A stretch of DNA of 64,000 nt from positions 44,399,342 through 44,463,341 of the forward strand of contig NC_079206.1 in assembly GCF_026745355.1 (NCBI RefSeq). Reading direction: 5' to 3'. This DNA comes from Beta vulgaris subsp. vulgaris. Its lineage: Eukaryota > Streptophyta > Magnoliopsida > Caryophyllales > Amaranthaceae. Each line of letters opens with the position of its first letter. The stretch's first letter is position 1. The notes below the pieces were generated by a model. It was not told the origin of the DNA and made no database searches. It was given only the letters and a program-made list of their open reading frames with translations. The translations under genes and the position numbers were made by a program. This document shows positions 26,601-37,262 of this stretch, in pieces.

Positions 26601-27773
26601 CATCAGCAAGGGTGGAATATTTCCCGACTTCATTCTCTTTTCACTCTTGAGACGACCTGTGCTATCCGAGGGTTAGAATTGCCAAGCCTGGGTGCTCAGT
26701 CTGACCTCCCGTACGGGCCTCTCACAGCTTCGGGCAACTACACAACTAAATCTGGTACCTATTTACTATCTCGACAAACTAAAATCTGTAGCATGACACC
26801 CCCTCTGAATTCGAAATTTTTTCGGATTTTATGGGGCCTGTGCATCATGCCTAAGTGGAAGATTTTTCTATGGATACTATGGCATAACAGTTTAGAACCA
26901 GTTGCTAATCTTTCAGCTCGGGGCATGTCCGTCTCGACTGACTGCCCTTGTTGTGCGATGGAACCTGAGACCTGCCAACATCTATTCAGGATGTGCCCCC
27001 TAGCTACTACAGCCTGGCGAACCAGTCAGTTGGGTATTATTTCCAACTCAGTCATTTACGTATCCTTCGGAGATTGGCTTATAGCCTGGATTTTATATCT
27101 TTATCGCATGGATGGGTATTCTGGGGATCGTCTCCCTGTTTTTGTAGCCACCCTATGGACGATCTGGCAGTATCGGAATGACTTGGTCTTCAACAACGTC
27201 AGGCCTGATGGTGACATCCTACACTCCCTTACACAACAAGTCATGCAGCAACATGTCACCTTCCTTGCCAGGCCCATGCTTTCTCATCACGTTATGGAAG
27301 AAGGGCCCGGCCCACCAGGATTTCTTATGGCACATTTCGGCTCTTTTTTTTGCGGGGCTCCGCAACTACGCATTCAAGTTGATGGGTCATGGGCTTCTAC
27401 GTCATCTTAGGCATGTATTGCTTGGGTGGCTGACAATGTCAGCAATAACACTCAGGTAGGGGAAGGCACTTGCATTCACGCAGATTCTGCCCTCCTCGCT
27501 GAAGCTAAGGCTTGACTTCAGGCCTTGCTTTGGGCACATGGTCAAGGTTATCAAAAAATCGCAATGAATACAGATTTCGAGATTATCGTCCGAAGCTTAC
27601 TTAAACCGCTGACACAACCCATTTCGATCACTTGGACGCTCCGCGATATTCGTTCGATCGGCCAGCAATTTCAATGGTGTCAGATTACAAAGGTCGCTCG
27701 TTCACAGGTTCAACTGGCACATGCTCTAGCTAATCGTGCTAGACAAGGGCAACTACCGCTACTCCGCCTGTAA
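23657..27773 (+). pseudogene. LINE copy 1 ORF2 (EN-RT-RNase H), broken
   Basis: Domains in order: AP-type endonuclease (LQETKS near 23,765; GDINQLD near 24,070; SDHSAI near 24,325), reverse transcriptase (LKLDMNKAYDRVNW near 25,415; GDPISPYLF near 25,600; ADD near 25,740), cysteine-rich region with CPCC and CQHLFRMCP (26,940-27,000), and RNase H (QVDGSW near 27,375; EAKA near 27,500; MNTD near 27,565). The frame is lost near 23,870 (T-run), near 24,870 and at a nine-T run at 25,731-25,739 just before the ADD box. In-frame stops lie at 23,953, 25,142, 25,463, 27,408 and 27,513. The last matches a Trp codon turned TGA, judging by context. The gene is dead, but protein similarity is clear throughout. 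Confidence 0.93.
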
Positions 27774-27837
27774 TTGCTTTCTTGTTTTTATTTCTTGTAA
27801 GCTTTCTCGATGTCCAAAAAAAAAAAATTAAAAAATA

Positions 27838-27851
27838 AATATGTCATATAT
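27838..27851. repeat. Target-site duplication of LINE copy 1, right
   Basis: Matches 21,301-21,314. Only 27 bp (27,852-27,878) separate it from the left duplication of LINE copy 2. Confidence 0.85.
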
Positions 27852-27878
27852 GAATTTTGTTTGAACTTTGCTGTTAAC

Positions 27879-27893
27879 AACATGTGATGTCTT
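27879..27893. repeat. Target-site duplication of LINE copy 2, left
   Basis: aacatgtgatgtctt is repeated exactly at 34,648-34,662 after the poly(A) tail of copy 2. Confidence 0.9.
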
Positions 27894-28251
27894 AGAATCT
27901 AAGAATACTTTTATGGTCTAGAGAGAGAAAACCCTAAACCCTAGGGAAAAGAACCTCTCAAATCGAGAGAAACAATCATCACAGCCGACAGGCACTGTTA
28001 TCGCCGTCTTCACCTAACATTCCACCAATAAGCTGCTTTGATCCTGCAAAATTCCTGCTTCGATCCTGTAATTCCTTTTGCTCAACACCTGGCCTTCATG
28101 CAACTCAGGTTCAGGTTACCACCACGATAATTACAACCGAATTCTTAGTGATTAAGAGTGCTTCCATCTTACTGCACTGGGTTATTTCACATCCTATTTC
28201 TCCCTTTAAATTCCAACCTTGTCACTCCAACTGTCTAGCCTATCATTTGCA

Positions 28252-30591
28252 ATGAATTCTCAACAACAAAATCCCAACCACACCACAAACCCCTCGAATT
28301 TATATCAGCACCAAAGGATGTTTACTCATCGCATGGGCATTTTAATACACCACCCACCAACCAATCAACCTAGATCCTCCATAAATTGGTCCCATGCTGT
28401 TGTGGGCATGTTTTTTGATCATTCTCCACCTAACATCAACTTCGTTTCAAACATTATAAACAATCATTGGGACATCCGTGAGCCGATTCTTGTGCAACGT
28501 ACCTGGCCTTATTATGTTTTTGAATGCTACAACCTGCTTGATAGGGAGGCCCTCCTCACGCTTAACACCACTTTCATCGACGGGACAATTATCACTTTTC
28601 GTCCTAGTTCCGAGGAACAAATTCCAGCTGCAGTCAATTTCAACATGGCAAGAATATGGATTCGTATTCAGGATCTTCCTTGGGGGTTTTTGAACACCGA
28701 ATGGAATGTTCGTATCTTGAGTCACGTAGGCTTGGTTGAAGCAATCGATGATGAAAATACAGGTTTACCCCATCAACCATTCCTAAGAGCCAGGTTAGTC
28801 ATTGATATTATAAAACCTTTAATTCCTGGTTGTTTTCTACCCATGCATGATGGTAAGGTTGTTTGGATATACTTTAGATATGAAGGAGTCTTTAAATTTT
28901 GTAAAGAATGCGGTTGTGTTGGGCACAATACCGGACGTTGTCCTTTGTCCGCTTATGAGGCACAGCGCCTAATCCAACGTCGTATTCAAGCTTTTGAAGA
29001 TAGTGGTATGTTAATCCTCCAAACACAAGAAAACCTTCCCTTATACACAATATGATACGGGGTTTGATTGACCGTTTTATTCATCGAAACCCTAGAGTTA
29101 ACCTTCGTCAAATCCGACCACATATGGCTCCACCGAGCCAAGATCCATATTTGTTTCCACACCTTTACGTCCCTCACCAAACGAACTCAGATTCTTCTTC
29201 GGAAGAATTTTATGACACATCTCCCGAGCTTCCACCACCATCTAATCCAAACTCCTACATGTATCTTTCAGATGAGAACATACAACACTACTCTAATTAT
29301 TCACCTGACATATCATCCCTTCCTTAGCAATCACCACACCATTTACCAAATACACAGCGCGTGGCCTTTTCTCCTGGAAGGCGCTACGGACTCTCATCAG
29401 ATACATGCGCCTCTTTCACTCCACACAAACAACCTACCTCTCTCGAATTTGATTTAAATCTCCCTCCTATAAACACCCAATCTGATCCTACTCACACTAC
29501 CCAACCTAACCCTTCGGCCCCCGATGTTCCGAACTCAGATAAACAAAGAAACCATTTCAATCTACTGCAGCGCCTTAGTGAAACCAATTGGGCCCAAGGC
29601 TCTCTGCGTATCATCAATGGGTTTTGTGTTCCTTTTGGGCCTCTAAACAGGGAACGATCACAACCTTCCCCTCCCTCAGAAAGTGTCATTAGACCTGAGA
29701 ATGGTAGTCTGGCTAGTCTTGTAGCGCAGGGTTGGGCCTTACAAGCTCCCGGGCCAATGGAAGCTGGTCCTAGCAATTGGATGGATAGAAATTTGAGTGA
29801 TTTAGAGATAAATATTAATAATGAAGCTGCAGAACGATCCCCACCATCTCCTCCTGAGCTTCGCTCTATCTCCAATATGATTAATAATCGTTTCCGTATC
29901 TCACCACCTATTTTTGCATATGTTTTTAATCCACTTTTGTAGGACAATACTGAACCAGAAACAGGTCAAGTGCGCTCCGACGAGATTTATTCACCCACTT
30001 CACCCTTACATATTACTTTTACATCTTCGGATTCTGAGGAGGGTAATAATTTTGAGGACACAACTATGCAGCCACAAAGGGAGATTATTCTGGGTTTGCC
30101 TGCTCAATCAAGAGACTTTGGGGGAAAAAGGTGCCGTGAACTTGTTATGGACAGAAGCAAATCTTTGGAAAGTTTTTTTTTTCTCTTTGCAGGAACTTAT
30201 GAAATTATTAAAAAGAAACGACGAAAGAAGAAATATGAAGAATGGGACGCCAAAGGGGGTTTTAATATGTGTATTCCAGCTGGGTTGAAATGAGTTATTT
30301 CGAAATCAGTTACTGATATATCAATGGCGAGCGATTTGGGTGTGGAACCTGAATTTCAGATCAGGATGACAGAAAAAAAAAACGAAGTGCAGCCACTTCT
30401 CCAGTGGACCCGATGGGTGACTGGAGTTTAAAACGCAGCAACAAGATAATTCTTCACTTAAGGCCGATGATCAGACTATGGAGGTTGCGCCAGATCACAA
30501 TGATCCTATCCCTATTATGATGCTGACAGATTCGGACGTGGATACCTCTAGGGAAGTGACTGACCCAATTCAGTCACCCCAAGCTCAATGA
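28252..30591 (+). pseudogene. LINE copy 2 ORF1, broken
   Basis: The first 268 codons from ATG 28,252 are open and match copy 1 ORF1 through the DUF4283-like region and the zinc knuckle (CKECGCVGHNTGRC, near 28,900). The frame breaks at about 29,050, where copy 1 reads YTNILRGL. It then continues in pieces: MIRGLIDRF from 29,052, a part with SLASLVAQGWALQAPG near 29,710, and KYEEWDAKGGFN near 30,235. The last segment ends TDPIQSPQAQ with a TGA inside the ATGA that starts ORF2. At least three frame changes plus internal stops make it a pseudogene. Confidence 0.88.
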
Positions 30592-33500
30592 GTATTCTCT
30601 CTTGGAACTGTCGAGGACTAAATGACAGTGATAGTCCGACAGTTCCTTATATTGGTTACTGTCTCAGTTTAAACCGTCGTTTCTCTTTTTGCAAGAAACT
30701 AAGTCCAGTGTAGAATATATACAAAGTTTGTTAAGATTTACTAGTCCTAAGTCCTGTTTTGGGGTAGATGCAGTTGAAACACGGGGGGGGGGGGGGGTTG
30801 GTTCTTTTTTGTTGGGAACCCTTCTCGGTAGAAGTAGTAGAAAGGTCCAGTGATTTTCTTTTTTGTAAGATATCAGCTTTAAATGGGAATGAATGGCACT
30901 GCCTGTTTTTGTATGGAGCCCCTCACATTAGCCATCGTCAACCGTTATGGTAGCAATTACACCACCTCTTAAGCTCAGTTAACAAATTTTTGATTGTGGG
31001 GGACATTAATCAAGTCGATCGATTTTCGGATAAATTAGGTGGAAGCCCGTTTATCAGAGGATGGGATGAATTCATGGCATGGAAGTTTAATTTACATTTA
31101 CATGATATACCTTTTTCAGGGCCAAAGTTTACATGGACGAACAATAGAGATTCTAATGACCTCATTATGGAATGGCTGGATCGTGGCTATGCGTCATCGG
31201 ATTGGTTAACTGATTTTCCGGAAGCGCATATTCGCAACCTGCCTATTATTCATTCTGATCATGGCCCGATACTTCTACAATTATTATCACCATTTCGCCA
31301 TGCTAGGCGACCTTATCAGGTGGAAAATTGGTGTTTACATCTTTGTGAGGTAAAAGCTTTTGTCCAACATATTTGGCGCATCTCAATGGTTGGGTCCGCA
31401 GCTTATGTGATTTCACGACGGTTATCTATGCTCCGTCAACTATTAAAGGTATGGTGTTTGGATAAAAAACTTTTTTGGGGGGTGAATTGGAAGAATATCT
31501 TTGATCAATTGCAATTTCAAGGAAATCAGATTACAACGTTAGACCATGGAAGGGATTATAATCGCCGACAGAGCTTTTTAACCTCGGAAGCTACTTTAGC
31601 TTTCTCGTATTGGCGGCAAAGGATAAAAACCAACTATACTCAACTAGGGGAGCTGCCATCAAAAGTCCTATTCAGTCGTCTTCGACAACGTAAACAGAAA
31701 AATATGTTCCATATGTTACAAAATGATGCGGGTAGTTGGGTTAGTACGTATTGACCTGGTGCTCAGTGAACTTAATCTTCCAACTATCTCTCCGAGCGAT
31801 TGTGAAAATCTTCTTCGTCCTTACTCAAGTCAGGAAATTCAAGACTCGCTCTTCTCTCTAGCTCATGATAAATCTCCAGGTCTAGATGGGTTTAACGCAG
31901 AATTTTTCAGATTTATTGGCCTATTGTGGGTCCTTGTGTTACAGAGGCAATACAACGTTTTTTTGCAACGGGATATTTGCTAAAGGAATGGAATACAACA
32001 TTACTCGTGCTTATCCCCAAGATTAAACCGCCGCAAGAGGTAAATCATCTCCGTCCTATAAGCCTTTGTAACGTTTTGTATAAATGTATTGCAAAGTGTA
32101 TGGTCAACAGATTGAAAAGCCTTCTTCCACGATTAATTGCGGATTTTCAAAACGCCTTTATTCCGGGAAGACATATGGACGATAATATTCTTATTTCACA
32201 TGAGCTTTGTCACACTGTCAACAAGCACCGGCGACAAAAGTACTCATTTGCTAGCCTCAAACTTGATATGAATAAGGCTTATGATCGGGTGAACTGGTTA
32301 TTTCTCCAGAAAGTTCTTGCTGCCTATGGCTTTCCTGCTCATTGGATCTTGTTAATCAAGGAGTGTATTTCAACTGTGTCTTATCGCATCCTCATTAATG
32401 GTGTTGCTACTAAACCATTCCAACCATCATGTGGTTTGCGACAGGGAGATCCTCTATCTCTATATCTGTTTTTTATTTTGTATGGACATACTGTCCCGCA
32501 TGACTTCTACTGCAACTGATCTCAAATTGTTCCAAGGTATTCGTCCTCACAGGAGAGCTCCGTATATTTCACACCTATTTTTTGCAGATGATGCTATGTT
32601 CTTTTTTAAGGCTAATTCTTCCTCTTGCGAAGCGGTTTCAACACTCATCAACCGGTTCTGTGATATATCCGGTCAAGTTATAAACCTGCAAAAGTCTTTT
32701 GTGAAATTTAGTCCTAATACTTCTGAGCCTGATCAAGAAACATACAAGCAATTGTTGCGCATGGACACTTCTTCATCGATGGGTACGTATCTAGGAATTC
32801 CAATCGACATTCAAGGTCCTAAAGTACAGCACTTTACACCATTGTTAGATAAGATTTCAACGACTATTAGCAAATGGAACAACATTAATCTATCTCAATC
32901 GGCCAAGCTCATTATTATCAATGCCATTCTGGTGGGGCAATTAGTTCATTATCTATCCATTTTTAAAATTCCAGCTACTATCACAAACAAGCTGGACAGT
33001 TTGTTTGCCAAGTTTTTTTGGAAAGATCGACACGGCAAGGGTATTCACTGGAAACAGAAATGTGTTCTTCAAAGGTCGAAGTATTTGGGTGGTCTTGGAA
33101 TTCGTAATGTGGCTATCCTCAACAATGCCCTTTTACTGAAGAAATCGTGGAGAATTAAGCGAAATCCTTCCCTTTTGCTATCAAAGGTTTTTTATGGTTC
33201 CCGCCTCCCTGGTCAACCCCATCTTATTCACAACGAAACCTCTCCTGGGGGCATCGGAGTATTCGGATGGCAGACAAACTACTCTCCGAACAGTGTCATT
33301 GGAAGGTTGGCAATGGACGAAATATCAAAGCCGCGCATACGAATTGGCTTGCCGGCCATGAGCCTCTTTTTCGGGATAGTACAACGTTGGAACAGGCTAA
33401 TATTAGAGTAGCGGATCTGATTCTCCCAATATACAACGTTGGGATTACTTGAAAATCTCATCTCTGTTTGTTCAAGCTACGGCAAGTCACATTAAAAGTA

Positions 33501-34593
33501 TTGAACTTCCTCCAGATTCACGAACTCGTGATTTCTTATATTGGCCATGTACAATTTCGGGCGAATATACAACCAAATCTGGCTATGACTTACTACTACA
33601 TCAGCAACATGATATCTGTAGCATGACCTCTCCCCTTGATACGAAGTTTTTTCGAATCATTTGGAGACTGAACATCATGCTGAAATGGAAACTTTTTTAT
33701 GGAAGCTCTGGCACAATAGTTTGGCCACCAATGCCAATCTACATAACAGAGGTATCAGCTTGTCGAGCGAATGCCCTATTTGCCTCGATGAGCAGGAATC
33801 GTTTCAACATCTCTTCCGGTTTTGTCCCCTGGCCTTGGAAGCATGGAAAGAGAGTCAACTTATCACAGAGAATCGGAACACGGTCTCTCTGCCGTTTCGG
33901 GAATGGTTGCGATACTGGATTTTTCATTATCACAAACAATCGATTTCTATAGACTCTAATATCCCGACTTTTATTGGCACTCTTTGGACGATCTGGATGG
34001 TACGAAATTCTCAAATTTTTCGTCGCCAGCGCCCTTCAGAAAGTTCTATCCGTACATCACACCACCAGAGCATACAACAATATTTGTGTTTCACTCACCA
34101 GACGCACGACCCAACCAGAAGTCCTCTAGATCCTTGCTCTCCACCTGGATTCCATGGAGTCCATATTGGCCGACAACATAATAGTATCTCCTCTTTAACT
34201 ATCTCTGTTGCAGGTACCAAGTTTCGTGGCAATTATAGGTGTGGTATCGCTTGGGTAAGCTATGCCGATGACCAGGGAGCTACAATGCAGCACGGAGATA
34301 TCAGCTATTCTTCGTCAACCATTCAAACGGAAGCATTGACTGTACTAAGCGCTCTATCTTGGGCTAATGACAACGGGTACCACCGGATCAAGCTGTGCAC
34401 GGCCTCGCAGGTTTTGGTTCAAGCTCTCCGGTCTAAAGGTCCTCACGCGATTTCAATCCGATGGACTTTAGCACGTCTTGTTAACTTAGCTGCCTTTTTC
34501 GAATCATGTTTAGTACTACAGGTGCCTAAACATCAAGTTGCTGAGGCCTGTTTTTTGGCATATTGGTGTAGGAACAATAACTTTAGTTTTTAG
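30588..34593 (+). pseudogene. LINE copy 2 ORF2 (EN-RT-RNase H), broken
   Basis: It starts MSILSWNCRGLND, the canonical L1 endonuclease N-terminus. The other endonuclease boxes are QETKS (near 30,697), GDINQVD (31,000) and SDHGPIL (31,255). RT boxes are LKLDMNKAYDRVNW (near 32,260), LRQGDPLS (near 32,435) and FADDAM (near 32,583, intact, unlike copy 1). The cysteine-rich stretch CPICLDEQESFQHLFRFCP lies near 33,773. The frame is lost near 30,668, in a G-run near 30,783, near 31,740, near 32,480, near 33,260 and near 33,660. In the RNase H region two positions normally Asp are Ala: SVAGTK near 34,207 and CTASQ near 34,397. Confidence 0.92.
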
Positions 34594-34647
34594 TTTTTAG
34601 GGCCTTTAATTTTCATGTATGTTTACTTCGATGTCAAAAAAAAAAAA

Positions 34648-34662
34648 AACATGTGATGTCTT
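34648..34662. repeat. Target-site duplication of LINE copy 2, right
   Basis: Exact match to 27,879-27,893, directly after the A-run. Confidence 0.9.
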
Positions 34663-36136
34663 TTTATCATAACGTTGATATATTATATGAACTTACAACA
34701 GAAGAATTGACTTTTTGGAAATCTAGCTTAAATCTTCAATACTCATGTACCTTTTGGAAATCTAGCTTAAATATGTCAACCCATCTCCCATATCCCAACT
34801 ATCAGCCGCCAACCTAAATTGGGTTGACTTGCAAGAAGTTCAGTCCAGTATGGTCGTTTCTCTCACATTCCGAAAGAAAAACTTAAAATGAACTCTATAC
34901 TATACATGTAATTACATAAATGAACATCTGATACAGCTATATACTTCATAGGGGATGTTGGTTGGTACGTAGGAGTTTTCCCATAATTGAACGTTTGCTC
35001 TTTGGGGCCCTTGAATTTCCATAACCAAAAAAGGATAGAGAAAAAACATAATAAACATCTATTCTCCACCTCATCCAAGTGCAGGACGAATGTACACCTT
35101 GCAAATCTTTGTAGCCATAGAATAAACTGTTGTTGTTGGGCCATAATTTCATAAAGCCATCGATTGATTCTTGCTGGTGAAGTCGAATTGGCATTGTTGC
35201 TTGAAGCAGACATAAACCAACATTAGAGTGCTTCCCTCAAGATGCAATGCACTTTGTATTGCTTACAATGCTGTAGACATGTAAAATAGCAAGTTTAGGC
35301 TTTATCATGATTTACGATAGCTACATGACATGGGATTTCAACCAAGAAACAAACCAAATCCGTAATAACCCATCACAATCTTGCAGCACCAGGTCTAGTC
35401 ATCTACAACATCAAATTCTATCTTCAGTATGCTACAAAGAATCATACTCACTTTTTTCTCTTCTACTTGTTCTACTAAAAAAATATGCATAGGTCTAAGC
35501 AGTAGTCAACTAGTCATAGACTTGTGCAGTCCATTGAAATTCAATAAAACGATTTTGTTTTCTCCTCAATCTTTATAGTCAAAATATGCAAAGCAAACAT
35601 GCATCCTCCAGAAAGTACATTAATGAATCAAATCAAACTAACAGATAAAAAGCAAAAATCTCATAGATCCTGGACCCATTACGGTGAATGGTAACATTAC
35701 ATGCCACTCCAATTCAGAACATTTAGCTCCGTGGCATGAAATGGTTCCCAAATGTCACCACAAGCGACTAACATTACACCTCAATTTAAAGCCGAAAAAA
35801 GAATATTGAGGGTCCTACAGATCTCAAACTGTCATAAACTATGAAGAAAAAATGATCAAAACTAGTTGATAATCCTGTATTACAAACAAGGCTTGAGAAG
35901 TAATACTTAGTTCTTTGTGATAAGGACACTTTGCTGCAATCCCAATGCTTTCCTAGACTATGGAAGTCCTTCATGTGGATTATATTTGAATGATATTAAA
36001 CAAATCAATAACCACTACAAAAACATAATTCCGGCAAATACGAAATCACTTTTGATGCAAATAGATTAGGACTATACTGAATGCAATATGGCAAGAAAAA
36101 TGACAAAGGGATCCCAATTTCTAAATTAAAATAAAG
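34663..36136. other. Intergenic, no gene seen
   Basis: AT-rich sequence between LINE copy 2 and the G-rich element. At 34,712-34,770 the word 'ttttggaaatctagcttaaat' occurs twice in close succession. A minus-strand open frame of 116 codons at 34,863-35,213 has no recognisable domain and biased composition; I do not support it as a gene. Part of this region may be the PPR gene's downstream flank. Confidence 0.5.
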
Positions 36137-36852
36137 ATTTTTTCACCAAGTATCACCGAGTTTTCTGTTTATTCATGAGGTACCCTCGCACTTTTCAAAA
36201 ATACACGAGGTACCCCTTAGTTTCATGATAATACATCCAAATACCCTTAATGATATTCACGAGGTACCCTCGCACTTTTCAAAATACATCGAAGGGGAGG
36301 GGGGTACGAGGGTGGGGGAGGGGTGGGGGCTATGGGCTGCGGGGGTTAGGGGGCAGGGGTGGGGGGCTTCTGGGCTGGTGGGGTGGGGGGGGGGGGGCCT
36401 GCTGGTCTGGTGGGAGAGTATGGTTAGGGGTAGGAGTTAGGGTTAAAGGTAGGTGTTGGTACTAGGGGTTAATTATGGTTTAAAACAGAAAATTAGGTTT
36501 AATGACTAACGGAGTTAACCGCCACCGTTAGTCATTAAGGGCATTTGGGTGGGGGTGGGGTGGGGGAGGGGGGCTGGCTTCAGCTGGTGGGGAGAGGGGC
36601 TGTTGGGTTGGTGGGAGGGGGGCTGGTGCGGTGGGGAAGGGTGGTTAGAGTTAGGGTTAGGGATAGGAGTAGGGTTAAAGGTAGGTGTTAGTATTAGGGT
36701 TAGGATTAGGGGTTAATTATGATATAACTGTCGCCGTTAGTCATTAAGGGCATTTGGGTGTATTATCATAGGGGTACCAGGTGTATTTTCAAAAGTGCGA
36801 GGGTACCGCGTGAATTTCCTGAAAACTTAGGGGTACGTGGTGAAAAAAACCG
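36137..36852. mobile_element. Long-TIR element with 11-bp TSD, G-rich interior
   Basis: Ends read ATTTTTTCACCAAGTA at the left and the complement of CGGTTTTTTTCACCACGTA at the right. Long imperfect inverted repeats contain 'gaggtaccctcgcacttttc'. An 11-bp duplication ttaaaataaag flanks it at 36,126-36,136 and 36,853-36,863. The length of the duplication points to a Mutator-like MITE. The interior has a G-rich part given twice (36,290-36,470 and 36,540-36,720), degenerate telomere-like 'ttagggttaggg' runs, and a palindrome AATGACTAACGG...CCGTTAGTCATT near 36,500-36,536. It belongs to the same family as 43,009-43,956. No coding sequence is present. Confidence 0.85.
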
Positions 36853-36863
36853 TTAAAATAAAG

Positions 36864-37262
36864 TTTCAAAGAATAGTGAACCCAGTCCCAGCTCCAAAAC
36901 CAAAGCTCCATCCCCAAGTTCTAACATATTTGACAAACATAAATATCCAAGAACCAATTTCCAAAAATAGCACAGTATAAATTGTACTAACTGATAAACA
37001 TACCTGACACTGAAGTAGGTCATCAAATTCACATTGCGCTGCAGATGCCAGCGGAAACTAGATTATGGTACCCCTTCCATATTGTCGTTAGTGAACTCAC
37101 AAAATTAACAAACCATGTTCACCATTCTTTCTAAATGTAGCTTCAATTTTTATAACGATCTTTTTCAAAAAGGACTACTCTGAGCACAGTATTGTCAGAG
37201 GCAGAGCTACTGAAGGCACAGTAGGTAATCAATAATCATAATATCTTAATGCAAAATTACAC
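36864..37262. other. Intergenic / probable PPR 3' UTR
   Basis: About 400 bp of AT-rich sequence downstream of the minus-strand PPR gene. It probably includes that gene's 3' UTR; I see no other feature. Confidence 0.5.

Larger units (their letters stand above)
21315..27837 (+). mobile_element. L1-type LINE, copy 1 (full-length, ORF2 inactive)
   Basis: A plant L1-clade non-LTR retrotransposon about 6.5 kb long: 5' UTR (21,315-21,719), ORF1 (21,720-23,660), ORF2 with endonuclease, reverse transcriptase, zinc-binding region and RNase H (23,657-27,773), and a 3' UTR ending in an A-run near 27,816. A 14-bp target-site duplication, aatatgtcatatat, brackets it at 21,301-21,314 and 27,838-27,851, so the 5' end looks complete. 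ORF1 is open but ORF2 carries several stops and frame breaks, so the copy could not supply its own RT. Confidence 0.93.
27894..34647 (+). mobile_element. L1-type LINE, copy 2 (full-length, inactive)
   Basis: A second full-length L1-clade element, same orientation and same protein family as copy 1. It has a 5' UTR (27,894-28,251), ORF1 (28,252-30,591, frame-broken), ORF2 (30,588-34,593, frame-broken) and a short 3' UTR ending in an A-run from 34,636. The 15-bp duplication aacatgtgatgtctt brackets it. The 3' end shares 'tcgatgtc' directly before the A-tail with copy 1. The two are clearly diverged, so they are separate insertions and not a tandem duplication. Confidence 0.93.

Noticed and set aside
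34863..35213. 116-codon minus-strand open frame
   Set aside because: No domain, no supporting splice or start context, composition equal to the flanks.
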